NCBI RefSeq assembly: GCF_004152845.1
Contig: NZ_SEON01000008.1
Coordinates: 171,087-235,086 of the forward strand
Reading direction: 5' to 3'
Length of the DNA: 64,000 bases
DNA from: Sphingobium fuliginis
Lineage (GTDB): Bacteria; Pseudomonadota; Alphaproteobacteria; Sphingomonadales; Sphingomonadaceae
A program made the translations under genes and the position numbers. This document shows, in pieces, positions 8,239 to 16,226 of the stretch (the first letter of the stretch is position 1; every line of letters starts with the position of its first letter). The notes under the pieces are model-generated. The model made no database searches and was not told the origin of the DNA. It saw nothing but the letters and a program-made list of their open reading frames with translations.

Positions 8239-9759
8239 TCAGAACAGGCCGAGCGCGTGCTCGTCATAGGAGACGAGCAGGTTCTTGGTCTGCTGATAAT
8301 GGTCGAGCATCATCCGGTGATTTTCACGCCCGAAGCCCGACGCCTTGTATCCGCCGAAGGCGGCATGGGCGGGGTACTGGTGATAGCAGTTGGTCCAGAC
8401 CCGCCCGGCCTCGATCGCGCGGCCCAGACGGTAGGCGGTGTTGCCGCTCCGGGTCCAGACGCCCGCGCCAAGACCGTAGGCGGTGTCGTTGGCAAGTGCG
8501 ATCGCCTCCTCGACCGTCTTGAAGGTGGTGACCGCCAGGACGGGACCGAAGATCTCCTCCTGGAAGATGCGCATGTGGTTCTGACCCACGAACACGGTCG
8601 GCTGTACGAAATAGCCCTGGTCGAGCGCACCGCCCGGCAGCGCCTTGGCGCCACCGACCAGACACTGCGCGCCCTCGGCCTTGCCGATATCGATATAGCC
8701 CAGGATCTTGTGGAGCTGGTCCTCCGACGCCTGCGCGCCGACCTGGACCGAGGGGTCGAGCGGATCGCCCTGGCGGATCGCGGCGACGCGCGCCACGGCG
8801 CGCTCGATGAAGCGATCGAAGATCGACTCATGGATCAGCGCGCGCGACGGGCAGGTGCAGACCTCGCCCTTGTTGAACGCGAACAGCGTGAAGCCTTCGA
8901 GCGCCTTGTCGAAGAAGGCATCGTCCTCGTCGAGCACGTCCGCCATGAAGATGTTGGGCGACTTGCCGCCAAGCTCCATCGTCTGGGGGATCAGATGGTC
9001 GGCGGCCGCATGCATGATCTGCTTGCCGGTGACGGTCTCGCCGGTGAACGAGACCTTGGCGATGCGCGGATTGGCGGCGATCGCCTGGCCGACGGTCCGT
9101 CCCGGGCCGGTGACGACATTGAGCACGCCGGGCGGCAGGATGTCGGCGGTGAGCTCGGCGAACATCAGCAAGGTGAGCGGCGTCTGGGATGCGGGCTTGA
9201 TGACGGTGCAGTTGCCCGCCGCCAGCGCCGGGGCGATCTTCCACGCCGCCATCAGCAGCGGGAAGTTCCACGGGATGATCTGGCCGACGACGCCAAGCGG
9301 CTCGCGAAAATGATAGGCGATGGTGTCGGCATCGATCGTCGAGATCCCGCCTTCCTCGGCCCGGATGCAGCCGGCGAAATAGCGGAAATGGTCGATCGCG
9401 AGCGGAACGTCGGCAGCGCGCGTCTCGCGGATCGGCTTGCCGTTGTCGATCGTCTCGGCAAGCGCCAGCAACTCCATATTATCCTCGAGCCGGTCGGCGA
9501 CGCGATTGAGAATCCTGGCGCGGTCGGCGGGCGAGATCCTTGCCCATTGATCCTTGGCGGCGTGCGCCGCATCGAGCGCGCGCTCGACATCTTCCGGCGT
9601 CGACAGCGCAAACTCGGCGATCTGGGCGCCATTGATCGGGCTCGTGTCCGCGAAATACTCGCCGCTCGCTGGAGCGCTCCATCGACCACCGATGAAATTA
9701 TCATAGCGGTGTCGGAAGGACGCCGCAGCATTGATGGTCCCGATCGCCTTCTCGAACAT
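8239..9759 (-). CDS. NAD-dependent aldehyde dehydrogenase (AldB/ExaC type)
   Basis: The 506-residue protein has full ALDH signatures: [20 protein letters not shown], the catalytic Glu in [10 protein letters not shown] and the nucleophile Cys in [14 protein letters not shown]. The CTCPSR form is typical of the AldB/ExaC acetaldehyde dehydrogenase branch. The end [15 protein letters not shown] is also standard. It is the first gene of the minus-strand run that continues through adhP, copA, copB, the MFS gene and DUF411. GGAGACAGGCG precedes the ATG. Induction by alcohols, aldehydes or copper cannot be decided from the sequence. Confidence 0.95.
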   Translation of the reverse strand: MFEKAIGTINAAASFRHRYDNFIGGRWSAPASGEYFADTSPINGAQIAEFALSTPEDVERALDAAHAAKDQWARISPADRARILNRVADRLEDNMELLALAETIDNGKPIRETRAADVPLAIDHFRYFAGCIRAEEGGISTIDADTIAYHFREPLGVVGQIIPWNFPLLMAAWKIAPALAAGNCTVIKPASQTPLTLLMFAELTADILPPGVLNVVTGPGRTVGQAIAANPRIAKVSFTGETVTGKQIMHAAADHLIPQTMELGGKSPNIFMADVLDEDDAFFDKALEGFTLFAFNKGEVCTCPSRALIHESIFDRFIERAVARVAAIRQGDPLDPSVQVGAQASEDQLHKILGYIDIGKAEGAQCLVGGAKALPGGALDQGYFVQPTVFVGQNHMRIFQEEIFGPVLAVTTFKTVEEAIALANDTAYGLGAGVWTRSGNTAYRLGRAIEAGRVWTNCYHQYPAHAAFGGYKASGFGRENHRMMLDHYQQTKNLLVSYDEHALGLF

Positions 9760-10138
9760 CGCCTGTCTCCATCTTTACCGATGCCTGATGAAGTAGGCCT
9801 TCTGATGAGACGGCCTATAAGTAAGTTCCGCAGACAAAAATCAGGCAGAGTTTTTACGAAGCGCCAGGCTGGACACGCAAAAGAAGCCGATGATTTTCTC
9901 ATCAGCTCATAGATTATCTCGTCGCCTAAGCAGGCAATGGCTCTCGCCATTCAATCGCGGCGCAGAGGTCACTGAAGTTGATCCGGCCATGCTTGGTCGG
10001 ACCTCTTAATCGTAAGCGCGGACCCGCAGCTCGGTGCCAACTCCTGGAGCTTTACGCATCGCGGGCTCCTCTCTCTCGCGGTGGACGCCTGCTTCTCGTT
10101 ATGAAATCCTAGAAACTTGGAACACCTCTTGAAGAACA
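9760..10138. other. Intergenic region upstream of aldehyde dehydrogenase
   Basis: No gene is supported here. On the minus strand the 9770-9910 part is AT-rich for this window and contains short inverted repeats such as TCATCAGAAGGCCTACTTCATC. It should carry the promoter of the aldehyde dehydrogenase-adhP-copAB run. I could not assign -35 and -10 boxes with confidence. The rest, 9915-10138, shows nothing recognisable. Confidence 0.45.
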
Positions 10139-10165
10139 GGCCCGCCGCGGGGGCAGCGGCGGGCC
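10139..10165 (-). terminator. GC-rich hairpin after the Met/His-rich protein gene
   Basis: GGCCCGCCGC and GCGGCGGGCC form a perfect 10-bp stem with a seven-base loop, 36 bp downstream of the stop of the minus-strand gene that begins at 10603. On the minus strand it is followed by CTGTTCTTC, a weak T-rich tail. It probably terminates that transcript. Confidence 0.6.
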
Positions 10166-10201
10166 CTCAGCCCCAGGGGTCTGTTCTCGGGGCTGGAAAC
10201 C

Positions 10202-10603
10202 TCACATGTCGCTCATCGGCTTGTCGGCCATAGGCGTGGCCGGTTTCTTCTTGGCGGCCGGCTTTGCCTTTTTCATCGGCATCTTGCAGCAACCGCTCTT
10301 GGGCTTGCCAGCCTTGCTCGAACCGCTCCCCTGCGACGAGCCACCAGACATTCCGGCCATGCCCGCAGCGCCCTGCTGGCCTTGCGGCTTCTGCATGCCG
10401 GCTTGGTGATCCTGCATCATTTGGTCGTGCATCTGCTGCCCTCCATGATCCATCCCCTGCTGATGGGCATGGGCGGTGGATGGCTTCGGCTGCGCAGGGG
10501 CGTGCTGGGGCGCGGCGGGTGCCGATTGCGCCAGACCCGCGCCAGCGAAGTTCAGGGTCGCCAGGCAGCCGATCGCGCCGACTAGAAGTTTCGTCTTTCG
10601 CAT
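10202..10603 (-). CDS. Exported His/Met/Lys-rich putative copper-binding protein
   Basis: The 133-residue protein has a signal peptide ending near GAGLAQSA. The mature part is low complexity with many candidate soft-metal ligands: HAHQQGMDHGG, MHDQMMQDHQAGMQ, and a SGCCKMPMKK Cys pair near the Lys-rich C-terminus. I recognise no domain family. GGAG lies seven bases before the chosen ATG. A MerR-type operator at 10751-10778, shared with the nearby copper-type MerR gene, suggests copper control. The likely role is periplasmic binding or buffering of copper, by inference from composition and location. Confidence 0.75.
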   Translation of the reverse strand: MRKTKLLVGAIGCLATLNFAGAGLAQSAPAAPQHAPAQPKPSTAHAHQQGMDHGGQQMHDQMMQDHQAGMQKPQGQQGAAGMAGMSGGSSQGSGSSKAGKPKSGCCKMPMKKAKPAAKKKPATPMADKPMSDM

Positions 10604-10750
10604 TGTGGTTCTCCGCATGATGAGTCCTTGCCCGATCGCCGTTTGCGACCGCGACCATACCGACCCCTCATGCGGGCTTGGCCCTTTGGTCTGAATACGT
10701 AAGTTACGAATCCGCACTGGATCAGGACTGGCAGGCCCGCGATCTTGCGG

Positions 10751-10778
10751 GCGAAACCATGGTCCAAGGGTCCAGCGG
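10751..10778 (-). promoter_or_regulatory. MerR-type operator A
   Basis: On the minus strand the site reads CCGCTGGACCCTTGGACCAT followed by GGTTTCG. It aligns with two other sites at 16721-16750 and 17261-17290 under the consensus GCTkGACCC(n)GGACC, then RTRGTyy. A TGGACC -35-like box is followed about 20 bp later by GCAAGAT. Long spacers of this kind are characteristic of MerR-family promoters. The site is about 150 bp upstream of the gene starting at 10603. Confidence 0.6.
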
Positions 10779-10831
10779 ATTCATGACTGCATCGCATTAA
10801 AGCTCGTGCAGACCTTTATTCTGAAACGCAA

Positions 10832-10859
10832 TTGGCCCGCCGGGGAAACGGCGGACCAA
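10832..10859 (-). terminator. Hairpin downstream of the gene starting at 11227
   Basis: TTGGCCCGCC and GGCGGACCAA pair with a single mismatch around an eight-base loop. On the minus strand it is followed by TTGCGTTTC. It lies about 80 bp after the stop of the small Met/His-rich protein gene and is a plausible terminator for it. Confidence 0.5.
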
Positions 10860-10936
10860 CGTTGCGGCCCGGTCAAACGATACCAACGCCTTGTATGGTG
10901 AGGCTTTGATCAACCGACCTCTGATGGGCTTTTGGT

Positions 10937-11227
10937 TCAGCACCCCCCGCCCGACCGATGCGACATGTCAGAAGCCCCCTCCTGGCTCCCCGATTCCCGC
11001 ATGGCCATCCGGTGGCCTCGCATCATCTCACCGTGCATCTGGTCCTTGCCGTGCCGCATGCCCTCCATATGGGCCGTGCCGGACTGAGCCGGCGCAGGCT
11101 TGGCCTTGAGCGTCTCCTCGAGATCCGGCATGTCCGACGGCATGCCATCGGCGAGAACAGGCCCGGCACCGAGGGCAAGGAGGCCGAGGGCTGCGAGCGA
11201 AGTGATAACTACCGTTTTCTTGCGCAC
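10937..11227 (-). CDS. Small exported Met/His-rich protein
   Basis: The 96-residue protein starts with GTG, chosen because AAGGAA lies eight bases upstream and the signal peptide (RKKTVVITSLAALGLLALGAGPVLA) follows at once. The frame is open further upstream but without signals. The mature part contains HMEGMRHGKDQMHGEMMRGH, rich in Met and His, and ends in GGGC. No named family is recognised. It lies between two other putative copper-binding protein genes and probably binds copper in the periplasm. Confidence 0.7.
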   Translation of the reverse strand: MRKKTVVITSLAALGLLALGAGPVLADGMPSDMPDLEETLKAKPAPAQSGTAHMEGMRHGKDQMHGEMMRGHRMAMRESGSQEGASDMSHRSGGGC

Positions 11228-11358
11228 TATCGATTCCTTCAAGTCTGGTTTCCGTTCGACCGGCTTCAGATCCGGTCGTTTCTCGCTCCTCCGGGAGCTT
11301 GCCCTTGAGATGGTATCGGTCCTGACCCGGCAGTATACGTAATATGCGAAGCGGGTGG

Positions 11359-11796
11359 TCAGCCGGTCATGTCCGCCATCATTCGGCAGCTCGCCGCGCA
11401 TTTCTTGCAGGTGGCCGAGCAACGCGCGATCCGCTGGTCCTCGCTATGACGCCCGCATTCCTCGGCGCAGCGCTCGCAAGCATCGGCGCAGGCGCGGCAC
11501 AGGATGCGGTGCAGAGCCGATTCCCGCAGCATCGAGTTGGCTGTCGCCTGGCACAGTTCCGCACAGTCGTTCAGCATGGCGATCAACGACGCGCTCGCCA
11601 GCGCGCTGCTTTGCTTCGTCAGCCAGGCGGCGGTTTCGAGGCACATGCGGTGTGAAGCCAGGCAATCGTCGATGCAGTCCGTCATCGACATCGCCATCCC
11701 TTCCATTCGATGCTGCTGCCCCGCCGCCGGCGCAGCCAGCGTTCCGGCGGCGGCAAGGCCGGCGCCCGCCATCAGCAATTCGCGTCTCTCGATCAT
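11359..11796 (-). CDS. Four-helix-bundle copper storage protein (Csp/DUF326 family), Tat-exported
   Basis: The 145-residue protein begins with a twin-arginine type signal (ERRELLMAGAGLAAAG). About fourteen Cys residues follow in helix-compatible spacing: DCIDDC, RMC, DCAELC, CRACADACERCAEEC, then RCSATCKKCAASC. This pattern is that of the Csp family, in which Cys residues lining a four-helix bundle bind many Cu(I) ions; Csp1 of methanotrophs is also Tat-exported. The second of two adjacent ATGs is chosen because GGAGG lies at better distance. It is the last gene of the MerR-headed operon, 17 bp after the DUF1622 gene. Confidence 0.92.
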   Translation of the reverse strand: MIERRELLMAGAGLAAAGTLAAPAAGQQHRMEGMAMSMTDCIDDCLASHRMCLETAAWLTKQSSALASASLIAMLNDCAELCQATANSMLRESALHRILCRACADACERCAEECGRHSEDQRIARCSATCKKCAASCRMMADMTG

Positions 11797-11813
11797 CATG
11801 CACCCTCCATCGG

Positions 11814-12257
11814 CTATCCCTTGCGCGGTGTGCCGCATCCGGCGGCCTCAGCCGTCGCCGGCGACCCATCCGACGCCGCACGCGCCTTCTCCCGCGCCAT
11901 CCGGGTTTCCTCCCAAGGCCAGTGACCGTTGATCTCGACCCCGAGCGAGATGCTCAGGAAGGTCCGCACCAGCACAAGCCCGGCCAGCACGATGAGATCG
12001 TCGAGCGTCGGGTTGATCACCAGCGACTTGACGATGTCGCCGGCGACCAGAAATTCCAGGCCGAGCAGGATGCTGCGGCCGAGCGCCGAGCGGAACGTGC
12101 TATAGGCCTCGGTTCGGTCGCCCGCCCTCGCCCGCCGCGCAAACAGAAAGGTTGCGAGCCCCGCGCCGACCAGGATGGTCAGCGTGCCCGCCAGTTCCAG
12201 GCCGATCACGGCGAGCCGGAAGAAGGCGCTCAGCCAGTCGGCCTCAATGGTGATCAT
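11814..12257 (-). CDS. DUF1622 family inner-membrane protein
   Basis: The 147-residue protein has three predicted membrane helices (FFRLAVIGLELAGTLTILVG, an amphipathic LGRSILLGLEFLVAGDIVKS segment, and LIVLAGLVLVRTFLSISLG). The block RSILLGLEFLVAGDI, then NPTLDDLIVLAGLV and VRTFLS, is the DUF1622 signature. The family has no established function. The ATG at 12257 overlaps the end of the heptaheme cytochrome gene by 14 bp, so it is translated with the redox genes. The C-terminal tail is cytoplasmic-looking and ends with GCGTPRKG. Confidence 0.85.
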   Translation of the reverse strand: MITIEADWLSAFFRLAVIGLELAGTLTILVGAGLATFLFARRARAGDRTEAYSTFRSALGRSILLGLEFLVAGDIVKSLVINPTLDDLIVLAGLVLVRTFLSISLGVEINGHWPWEETRMAREKARAASDGSPATAEAAGCGTPRKG

Positions 12258-12966
12258 ACCAGCCTCGCTTGCGGATATTGTTGAAGCTGTCGGTGGCGTG
12301 ACAGGCATAGCATTGGTCGACGCGCGCCTTCGATCCGGCTGCGCGCTGCGAGACCATGCTGAAATGCTCCATGAAGTGACTGGGCGGCGCCTTATGGCAC
12401 TCGGCGCACTGCGTCGAATTGACCGATGGATGGCGGTAATTGGCGATCTTCCAGCTGTCGGTCTTGTGGCAGCTCGCGCAGTCGGTGCCGAACAGGCCCT
12501 GGTGCGGATCGCGGAACGCATGGCAGCTCGCGCAATTGAGCGCGGTCTCGGGGGTCAGGCTTCGAGTGTTTGTCGACATGCCCGCCAAAGGCTGCCGCCA
12601 CTTCGCCATGTCGAGCAACGCGGCGTGATCCATGCGGATGATGCCGCGCTCTCCCTCATGTTCGACGTGGCAGGAGGTGCACTGCGTCGCTTTCGCGTGG
12701 AACTGCGTCGACTGCTTCGTCCCGAAATCGGTGCCCGCATGGCAGGTGAGACAGGTCCGGGTTTCGACGCCCTTGCCCGGCGTGTGGCAGGCCGTGCATT
12801 GGCCGGCAAAGGACTGGTGCGCGCTCGAGAGCGGGCCGGGCGAGACGAGCTGCGCCACCAGGCCGGCATCCCTCGGCGCGTCCGATCGCATCCGGATCGC
12901 GACCGCGGCGACCATCACCAGCAGGGCTGCGATGAAGACGGCGTAGGAAAGACGCTGCCAGCTCAT
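12244..12966 (-). CDS. Membrane-anchored heptaheme cytochrome c
   Basis: The 240-residue protein has one N-terminal membrane helix (YAVFIAALLVMVAAVAI) and a periplasmic domain with seven CxxCH motifs in order: CTACH, CLTCH, CTSCH, CASCH, CASCH, CAECH and CYACH. Additional His residues (HQSF, HAKAT, HVEHEG, HPSV, HFMEHF) could be distal ligands. The fold is cytochrome c3/NapC-like in character. It overlaps the b-type cytochrome gene by four bases upstream and the DUF1622 gene by 14 bases downstream. The expected role is moving electrons from the membrane cytochrome to a periplasmic acceptor, perhaps Cu(II) or a copper protein (inference). Confidence 0.9.
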   Translation of the reverse strand: MSWQRLSYAVFIAALLVMVAAVAIRMRSDAPRDAGLVAQLVSPGPLSSAHQSFAGQCTACHTPGKGVETRTCLTCHAGTDFGTKQSTQFHAKATQCTSCHVEHEGERGIIRMDHAALLDMAKWRQPLAGMSTNTRSLTPETALNCASCHAFRDPHQGLFGTDCASCHKTDSWKIANYRHPSVNSTQCAECHKAPPSHFMEHFSMVSQRAAGSKARVDQCYACHATDSFNNIRKRGWYDHH

Positions 12967-13691
12967 AGCCAGCGCAGCCCGTAATAGATCGCCGCGCCGA
13001 CGTGGAGCGCGAGCAGCGCGAAGATGAGACAGCCCAGCAGGATGTGCAGGAACCGCCACCGCGCGAACAGGGTGTTGGTTGCCTCTTCGGCACGGATCGC
13101 GAATTCGGTATCGGCCAGCGCTGCGGCGATCCCCGCCTTGTCCTGGGGGCGCTGGCCCGCGGACGCATCCCCGGCGACGAACAGATAGCGCTTCCAGCCC
13201 GACAGCGGCGGGGCTGCGGTATCGGCCTGCGTCGGCGCCGCCGGCTCCTCGAGGAAGGCGGCGCGAAGCGAGGCCAGTTCTGACCTGCGTCCGCGCAGCG
13301 CCCGACCAAGCTGGGCAAGCAGGTAGCGGCCGATGAAGCCGGTGATGACCGTCATCAGCAGGAGGACGGTCAGAAGCAGGCCGACCGGGCTTTCGAGCTT
13401 GTGCGCGGCGTGGACCAGACCCAGGATCGGCGCCAGCACGCCGGCATAGATGTGGATGGCGAGCAGGGTTGGCTTGCTGACGACCCGGGAGAGCGCCTTG
13501 TCGACCCAGGCGATGTGCTTGGCCGCGACATAAGGAAGCGTCAGCAGCATCAGCACGAGCGCTGCGATCCCGATGATCCCGCCGGCCAGGCTACCCGGAA
13601 AGCGGGGCGACACATGCACGAGATAGCCGAACGGGAACAGCAGCAGGAACGCGACCAGCAGGCCCACGGCAATGTCGCTGCGTTCGCGCAT
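12963..13691 (-). CDS. Polytopic b-type cytochrome-like membrane protein
   Basis: The 242-residue protein has about five membrane helices. Candidate heme ligands are paired on them: KHIAW, AIHIYAG and LVHAAHKLE in the middle helices, FLHILLG and ALHVGA in the last. A soluble loop of about 70 residues separates helix four from helix five. No named family is certain, but the His pattern fits a di-heme cytochrome b. The start at 13691 overlaps the stop of the oxidoreductase gene by one base (TGATG), and its stop overlaps the heptaheme gene, so the three are stoichiometrically coupled. Confidence 0.75.
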   Translation of the reverse strand: MRERSDIAVGLLVAFLLLFPFGYLVHVSPRFPGSLAGGIIGIAALVLMLLTLPYVAAKHIAWVDKALSRVVSKPTLLAIHIYAGVLAPILGLVHAAHKLESPVGLLLTVLLLMTVITGFIGRYLLAQLGRALRGRRSELASLRAAFLEEPAAPTQADTAAPPLSGWKRYLFVAGDASAGQRPQDKAGIAAALADTEFAIRAEEATNTLFARWRFLHILLGCLIFALLALHVGAAIYYGLRWL

Positions 13692-15607
13692 CAGGCTTCG
13701 ACCACGAGCGGCGTGCCCGTCCCCTTCGCCTGGCACGCGAGCACATAGCCTTGCGCCTTGTCGGCGGGCGCAAGGCCGGATTCGACCTCCATCGTCACTT
13801 CGCCCTGCAGCAGCTTGACCACGCAGGCGCCGCATGTGCCCGCACGGCATGCATAGGGGATCTCGACGCCCGCGCCCTCGGCCGCCTCCAGCACGGTCTC
13901 GTCCGCGGGCAAGGCCGCCGACACCCCCGACACGGAGAAGGTCACCGTGCTCGGCGCCACCTCGGCGCTCGGGGCCGGCTTATCCGCTGGCGGGGGCGCG
14001 GGCTTGACCTCGAGATCCTCGTGGTCGGCCGGCAGCGAGGCCGGACCGAACGCCTCGGTGTGCAGCTGCGCGTCGGGGACGCCGAGTTCCGCCAGCACGC
14101 CGCGCATCGCGCCCATCATCGCCGGCGGGCCGCACATATGGATGCGCCGGCTCGCGATCTCCGGCACCGCGGCCAGGATCATCTCGCGCGTGATCGGCCC
14201 TTCGGGGCCCATCCAGACGGTGCCGGGCGCGCGCTGCATCGCGGCGACGACATGGAGGTTGGGAAAACGGCGTTCGAGCCGCTCGAGCTCGTCGCGGAAC
14301 ACGAATTCCTCGGTCGACCGTGCGCCGTAGAAGAAGAAGATATCACCCTTCCACGCGGTGTCGGTGAGATAGCGCAGCACCGACATCATCGGGGTGATGC
14401 CGACCCCGCCCGCGATCAGCACGATGCTCTGGGCATCCGTTCCCGTGAAGGTGAAGGCGCCGAACGGTCCGCTGACCTTCAGCAGATCGTCGGCGACGAC
14501 CTTGTCGTGCAGGTATCGCGAGACCACGCCCTGCTCCTCGCGCTTGACCGTCAGTTCGACATAGGCCCGCTGGGTCGGCGAAGAGGCGATCGTGTAGGAA
14601 CGGCGCGCGGTCTTGCCCGCTTCGGGCTCTACCTCGACCTGCAGGAACTGGCCCGGCAGGAAGTCGAACGGCAGCCGGTCGGCGGTCGGGTCCGCGAGCC
14701 GGAAGGTCAGCACGCTCGGCGTCTCTCGCACGATCTGGACCACGCGCAGCTGCCCCGCCCAGCTTTTGGGCTTGCGCAGCGACGCCCCAGCGGGTGCGGC
14801 CGCATTGCTCGGCGCGAGCCCGGCGCTGTCGGCAACGGGTGCAGGCGCGGGCGCAACCCTGGTAGCGGGAGGGGCAGCCTTCGGCTCCGGCTTTGCTGGA
14901 ACCTTGGCGGTGGCGACACCGCCGGCGATCGCCCCGATCCGCCGCAGGCGGAAGATCTGCAGCGCGATAAGCGTGGCGCTCACCAGCCCCAGGAACAGCA
15001 TGAGAAGGAGGTGCGAGGGCGAGATGCCGAACCAGTGATCGGCATGGCCGGGCGCGGCCTGGTCGATGTCGAGCTGATCGCGCAGCCAGGCAAGCCCGAC
15101 CTCCCGGGGCGGCTGCAAGCCCCCGATCGCGCCCTGCGCGGCGGTGCCGGAGCGGAACAGGTCGGTTCCCTCGCGCAGGCGCCGCGCCGCATCGAGCCGG
15201 GCCGAGACCGTGGTCGCACGCGCGCCGTCGGCCGAGGCGGCGTTGATCATCGCCAGACCCGTGCTTACCCGTTCGCCGGCCTGCGCAGCGACCCGCTGCC
15301 TTGCCGCTTCGTCAAGCGCGGGAAAGGCGAGCAGCTGCGAGATGAAGCCGGTCCGGCGCGATTCGTGGCCGTGCTCATTCTCCCCTTCCCCATTGATCAT
15401 GCGATCCATCATGGGGTTCATCATCTTCGCCATGTCCGACGACCCCGGCTCTGCCGGTGCGGACATGCCCCCGCCGGCCGGCATGCCTGCGCCATGATGC
15501 GCGGCATGATCCTCGCCCTCCTGCGCGCCCGCGCTCGCGGACAGGCTGAGAGCGATTGCGCAGCCGAGGCTCAAGCGTCGAAGGCTGATCCGCCTGGACA
15601 TCCTCAT
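13691..15607 (-). CDS. Membrane-tethered FAD/NAD(P)H oxidoreductase with C-terminal [2Fe-2S] domain
   Basis: The 638-residue protein has a signal peptide, a periplasmic region with HAAHHGAGMPAGGGM and DMAKMMNPMMDRM metal-like motifs, and a membrane helix near residues 197-219. The cytoplasmic part is a ferredoxin reductase: FAD-binding RRSYTIASS near 334, NAD-binding GGVGITPMMSVLR near 399 and MCGPPAMM near 490. It ends in a plant-type ferredoxin with CRAGTCGAC near 586 and the fourth Cys in LACQA. The periplasmic half and the reductase half are joined by an Ala/Pro-rich linker. It would take electrons from NAD(P)H and pass them to the coupled b cytochrome. The tethered, metal-motif-bearing architecture is unusual. 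Confidence 0.9.
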   Translation of the reverse strand: MRMSRRISLRRLSLGCAIALSLSASAGAQEGEDHAAHHGAGMPAGGGMSAPAEPGSSDMAKMMNPMMDRMINGEGENEHGHESRRTGFISQLLAFPALDEAARQRVAAQAGERVSTGLAMINAASADGARATTVSARLDAARRLREGTDLFRSGTAAQGAIGGLQPPREVGLAWLRDQLDIDQAAPGHADHWFGISPSHLLLMLFLGLVSATLIALQIFRLRRIGAIAGGVATAKVPAKPEPKAAPPATRVAPAPAPVADSAGLAPSNAAAPAGASLRKPKSWAGQLRVVQIVRETPSVLTFRLADPTADRLPFDFLPGQFLQVEVEPEAGKTARRSYTIASSPTQRAYVELTVKREEQGVVSRYLHDKVVADDLLKVSGPFGAFTFTGTDAQSIVLIAGGVGITPMMSVLRYLTDTAWKGDIFFFYGARSTEEFVFRDELERLERRFPNLHVVAAMQRAPGTVWMGPEGPITREMILAAVPEIASRRIHMCGPPAMMGAMRGVLAELGVPDAQLHTEAFGPASLPADHEDLEVKPAPPPADKPAPSAEVAPSTVTFSVSGVSAALPADETVLEAAEGAGVEIPYACRAGTCGACVVKLLQGEVTMEVESGLAPADKAQGYVLACQAKGTGTPLVVEA

Positions 15608-15624
15608 CCCCTTAGTGTGCGAGC

Positions 15625-15945
15625 CTACATATCCTTCATCGGCATCGCCGCATTGCCCGGCGCGGGATCGGGTGCCGGCGCGGTCTGGTTGCCGGCCCCG
15701 GCGCGCATCGCGTCATGGTCCATCGCCTGACGGTGATGCCGCTCCATCTCGGCCTGGTTGCTCATCGCGTCCATCGGCGCCGCGTCTGCAGCGTTGCCGC
15801 TGTCGGTCAGGACCGGGGTGGCGGCGACGCTGTTCGCCGCGGGCGGCACCGTCTGGTCGGCCTGGCGGTCGCAGCCCGAAAGCGCGAGCGCCAGCAACAG
15901 GCTTCCGCCGACAAGTGGAAGGGCTTTCTTCGCATGGTCGATCAT
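15625..15945 (-). CDS. Small lipoprotein, Met/His-rich
   Basis: The 106-residue protein has a lipobox (LLLALALSGC) near residue 24, so it is a membrane-anchored lipoprotein. The rest is low complexity with AMSNQAEMERHHRQAMDHD and an ending AAMPMKDM. No family is recognised. AAGGAG lies before the chosen ATG at 15945. It sits 17 bp upstream of the oxidoreductase gene in the same operon. The His/Met content suggests copper binding in the periplasm. Confidence 0.72.
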   Translation of the reverse strand: MIDHAKKALPLVGGSLLLALALSGCDRQADQTVPPAANSVAATPVLTDSGNAADAAPMDAMSNQAEMERHHRQAMDHDAMRAGAGNQTAPAPDPAPGNAAMPMKDM

Positions 15946-16004
15946 GGCTTTGCTCCTTGGCTTGAAAACTGTGTCCGGGCGCCATCCCTGGCGTCCGGAC
16001 CGGC

Positions 16005-16226
16005 TCATTGCGCGCTGCGCAGAATCCGGAGACACCGGTCGTGCGAGAGGTTCATCGGGTTGCGCCCCTGCCCCTTCATCTCGCCATGATCATGCGGCGT
16101 CTGGAGACCCATATTGCCCTCCATCGCCCGGCAACTCTCGACCTGCGCCGAGGTCGGCCGCGTGGTCACACAGGCGCCTAGAAGCAGCGCCGGCGTGAGG
16201 ACGGCGATCAAACGCATTTTCTTCAT
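16005..16226 (-). CDS. Small lipoprotein of unknown function
   Basis: The 73-residue protein has a lipobox (ALLLGAC) near residue 19. The mature part carries two Cys (ESCRAMEG, HDRCLRI) and a HDHGEMKGQG segment. Its ATG overlaps the stop of the MerR gene by ATGA, so it is made with the regulator. No homology is recognised. Function in copper sensing or buffering is only suggested by location. Confidence 0.7.
   Translation of the reverse strand: MKKMRLIAVLTPALLLGACVTTRPTSAQVESCRAMEGNMGLQTPHDHGEMKGQGRNPMNLSHDRCLRILRSAQ

Noticed and set aside
13751..15730. A 659-codon open frame antisense to the oxidoreductase
   Set aside because: The composition (Arg/Gly/His runs) is typical of the opposite frame of a high-GC gene, and the minus-strand protein has complete domain motifs.
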